Assembly: GCA_003447515.1 (NCBI GenBank)
Contig: DLZA01000005.1
Span: 1 to 5,657 of the forward strand
Reading direction: 5' to 3'
DNA from: Paracoccaceae bacterium
Lineage (GTDB): Bacteria > Pseudomonadota > Alphaproteobacteria > Rhodobacterales > Rhodobacteraceae
DNA length: 5,657 nt
Shown: in pieces, positions 5,530 through 5,657 of the stretch
How positions within the stretch are numbered: the first letter of the stretch is position 1
Layout: the number at the start of each line of letters is the position of its first letter
Notes under the pieces: model-generated
What the model was told of the DNA's origin: nothing
What the model saw: only the letters and a program-made list of their open reading frames with translations
Databases searched by the model: none
Program-made: the position numbers and the translations under genes

Positions 5530-5657
5530 ATGGCTAGTATAAAAGGCGATCTTTTTTCAAGACGTAAGGTGCTAGGCGCTTTTGCAGCCATCTCAATGGT
5601 TACTGCAGCTCCCTATCATGCAAACGCAGCAGGTTACATTCGAGGCGCTGGTAATAT
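5530..5657 (+). CDS. DUF882 / YcbK-like (peptidase M15-type) Tat-exported protein, N-terminus only
   Basis: Only the first 42 codons are present before the window ends. They encode a twin-arginine signal peptide: a polar start, the SRRKVLG motif (residues 10-16), a modest hydrophobic stretch, and likely cleavage after the Ala of ANA (residue 33). The mature start AGYIRGAGN closely resembles the AGFLRGAGD-type opening of Rhodobacterales DUF882 proteins, recalled from memory. Full members have a zinc-dependent M15-type domain thought to cut or bind peptidoglycan; that domain lies outside the window, so the call rests on the N-terminus and the neighbouring transpeptidase gene. The frame has a TAG at 5518-5520 and no other start before this ATG, so the start is firm. 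The nearest Shine-Dalgarno-like core (AAGGG at 5512-5516) is rather far away, at 13 bases. Confidence 0.75.
   Translation, partial: MASIKGDLFSRRKVLGAFAAISMVTAAPYHANAAGYIRGAGN

Overview
This window looks like a cell-envelope locus of an alphaproteobacterium, most likely a Rhodobacterales (Roseobacter-type) organism of moderate, rather AT-leaning base composition. The clues are the IalB-family periplasmic protein, the form of LpxD and the acyl carrier protein, and a Tat-exported protein whose first 42 residues resemble DUF882 (YcbK-like) proteins. The assignment rests on recalled family features; no search was run. Nothing suggests a phage, transposon, CRISPR array, RNA gene or recent transfer.

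Layout: positions 1-280 are a non-coding, AT-rich leader. An IalB-family secreted protein follows on the + strand (281-883). It converges on a compact minus-strand block, read in the order lpxD (3538-2444), acyl carrier protein (2418-2146), FabF-like ketosynthase (2142-928). The gaps inside this block are only 25 and 3 bases, so it is very probably one transcription unit. Upstream of it, also on the minus strand, lies a large LdtD/YcbB-like L,D-transpeptidase (5212-3605). A short hairpin with a U-run separates it from lpxD. A 317-base divergent intergenic region (5213-5529) follows. It contains a 20-base near-perfect palindrome and leads to the start of a + strand DUF882/YcbK-like protein with a twin-arginine signal (5530 to the window end, truncated).

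How the genes may work together: the transpeptidase and the DUF882 protein are both predicted to act on peptidoglycan in the periplasm. LpxD N-acylates the UDP-glucosamine precursor of lipid A from an acyl-ACP donor. The adjoining carrier protein and ketosynthase could make or carry a specific acyl chain for that LpxD. This coupling is inferred from gene order. LpxD here is not beside the usual bamA/fabZ/lpxA partners, so it may be a second copy with a dedicated acyl supply.

Most of the content belongs to known families. The points most worth a second look are the lpxD-acp-ketosynthase module, the terminator-like hairpin 16 bases before the lpxD start codon, and the palindrome in the divergent promoter region.
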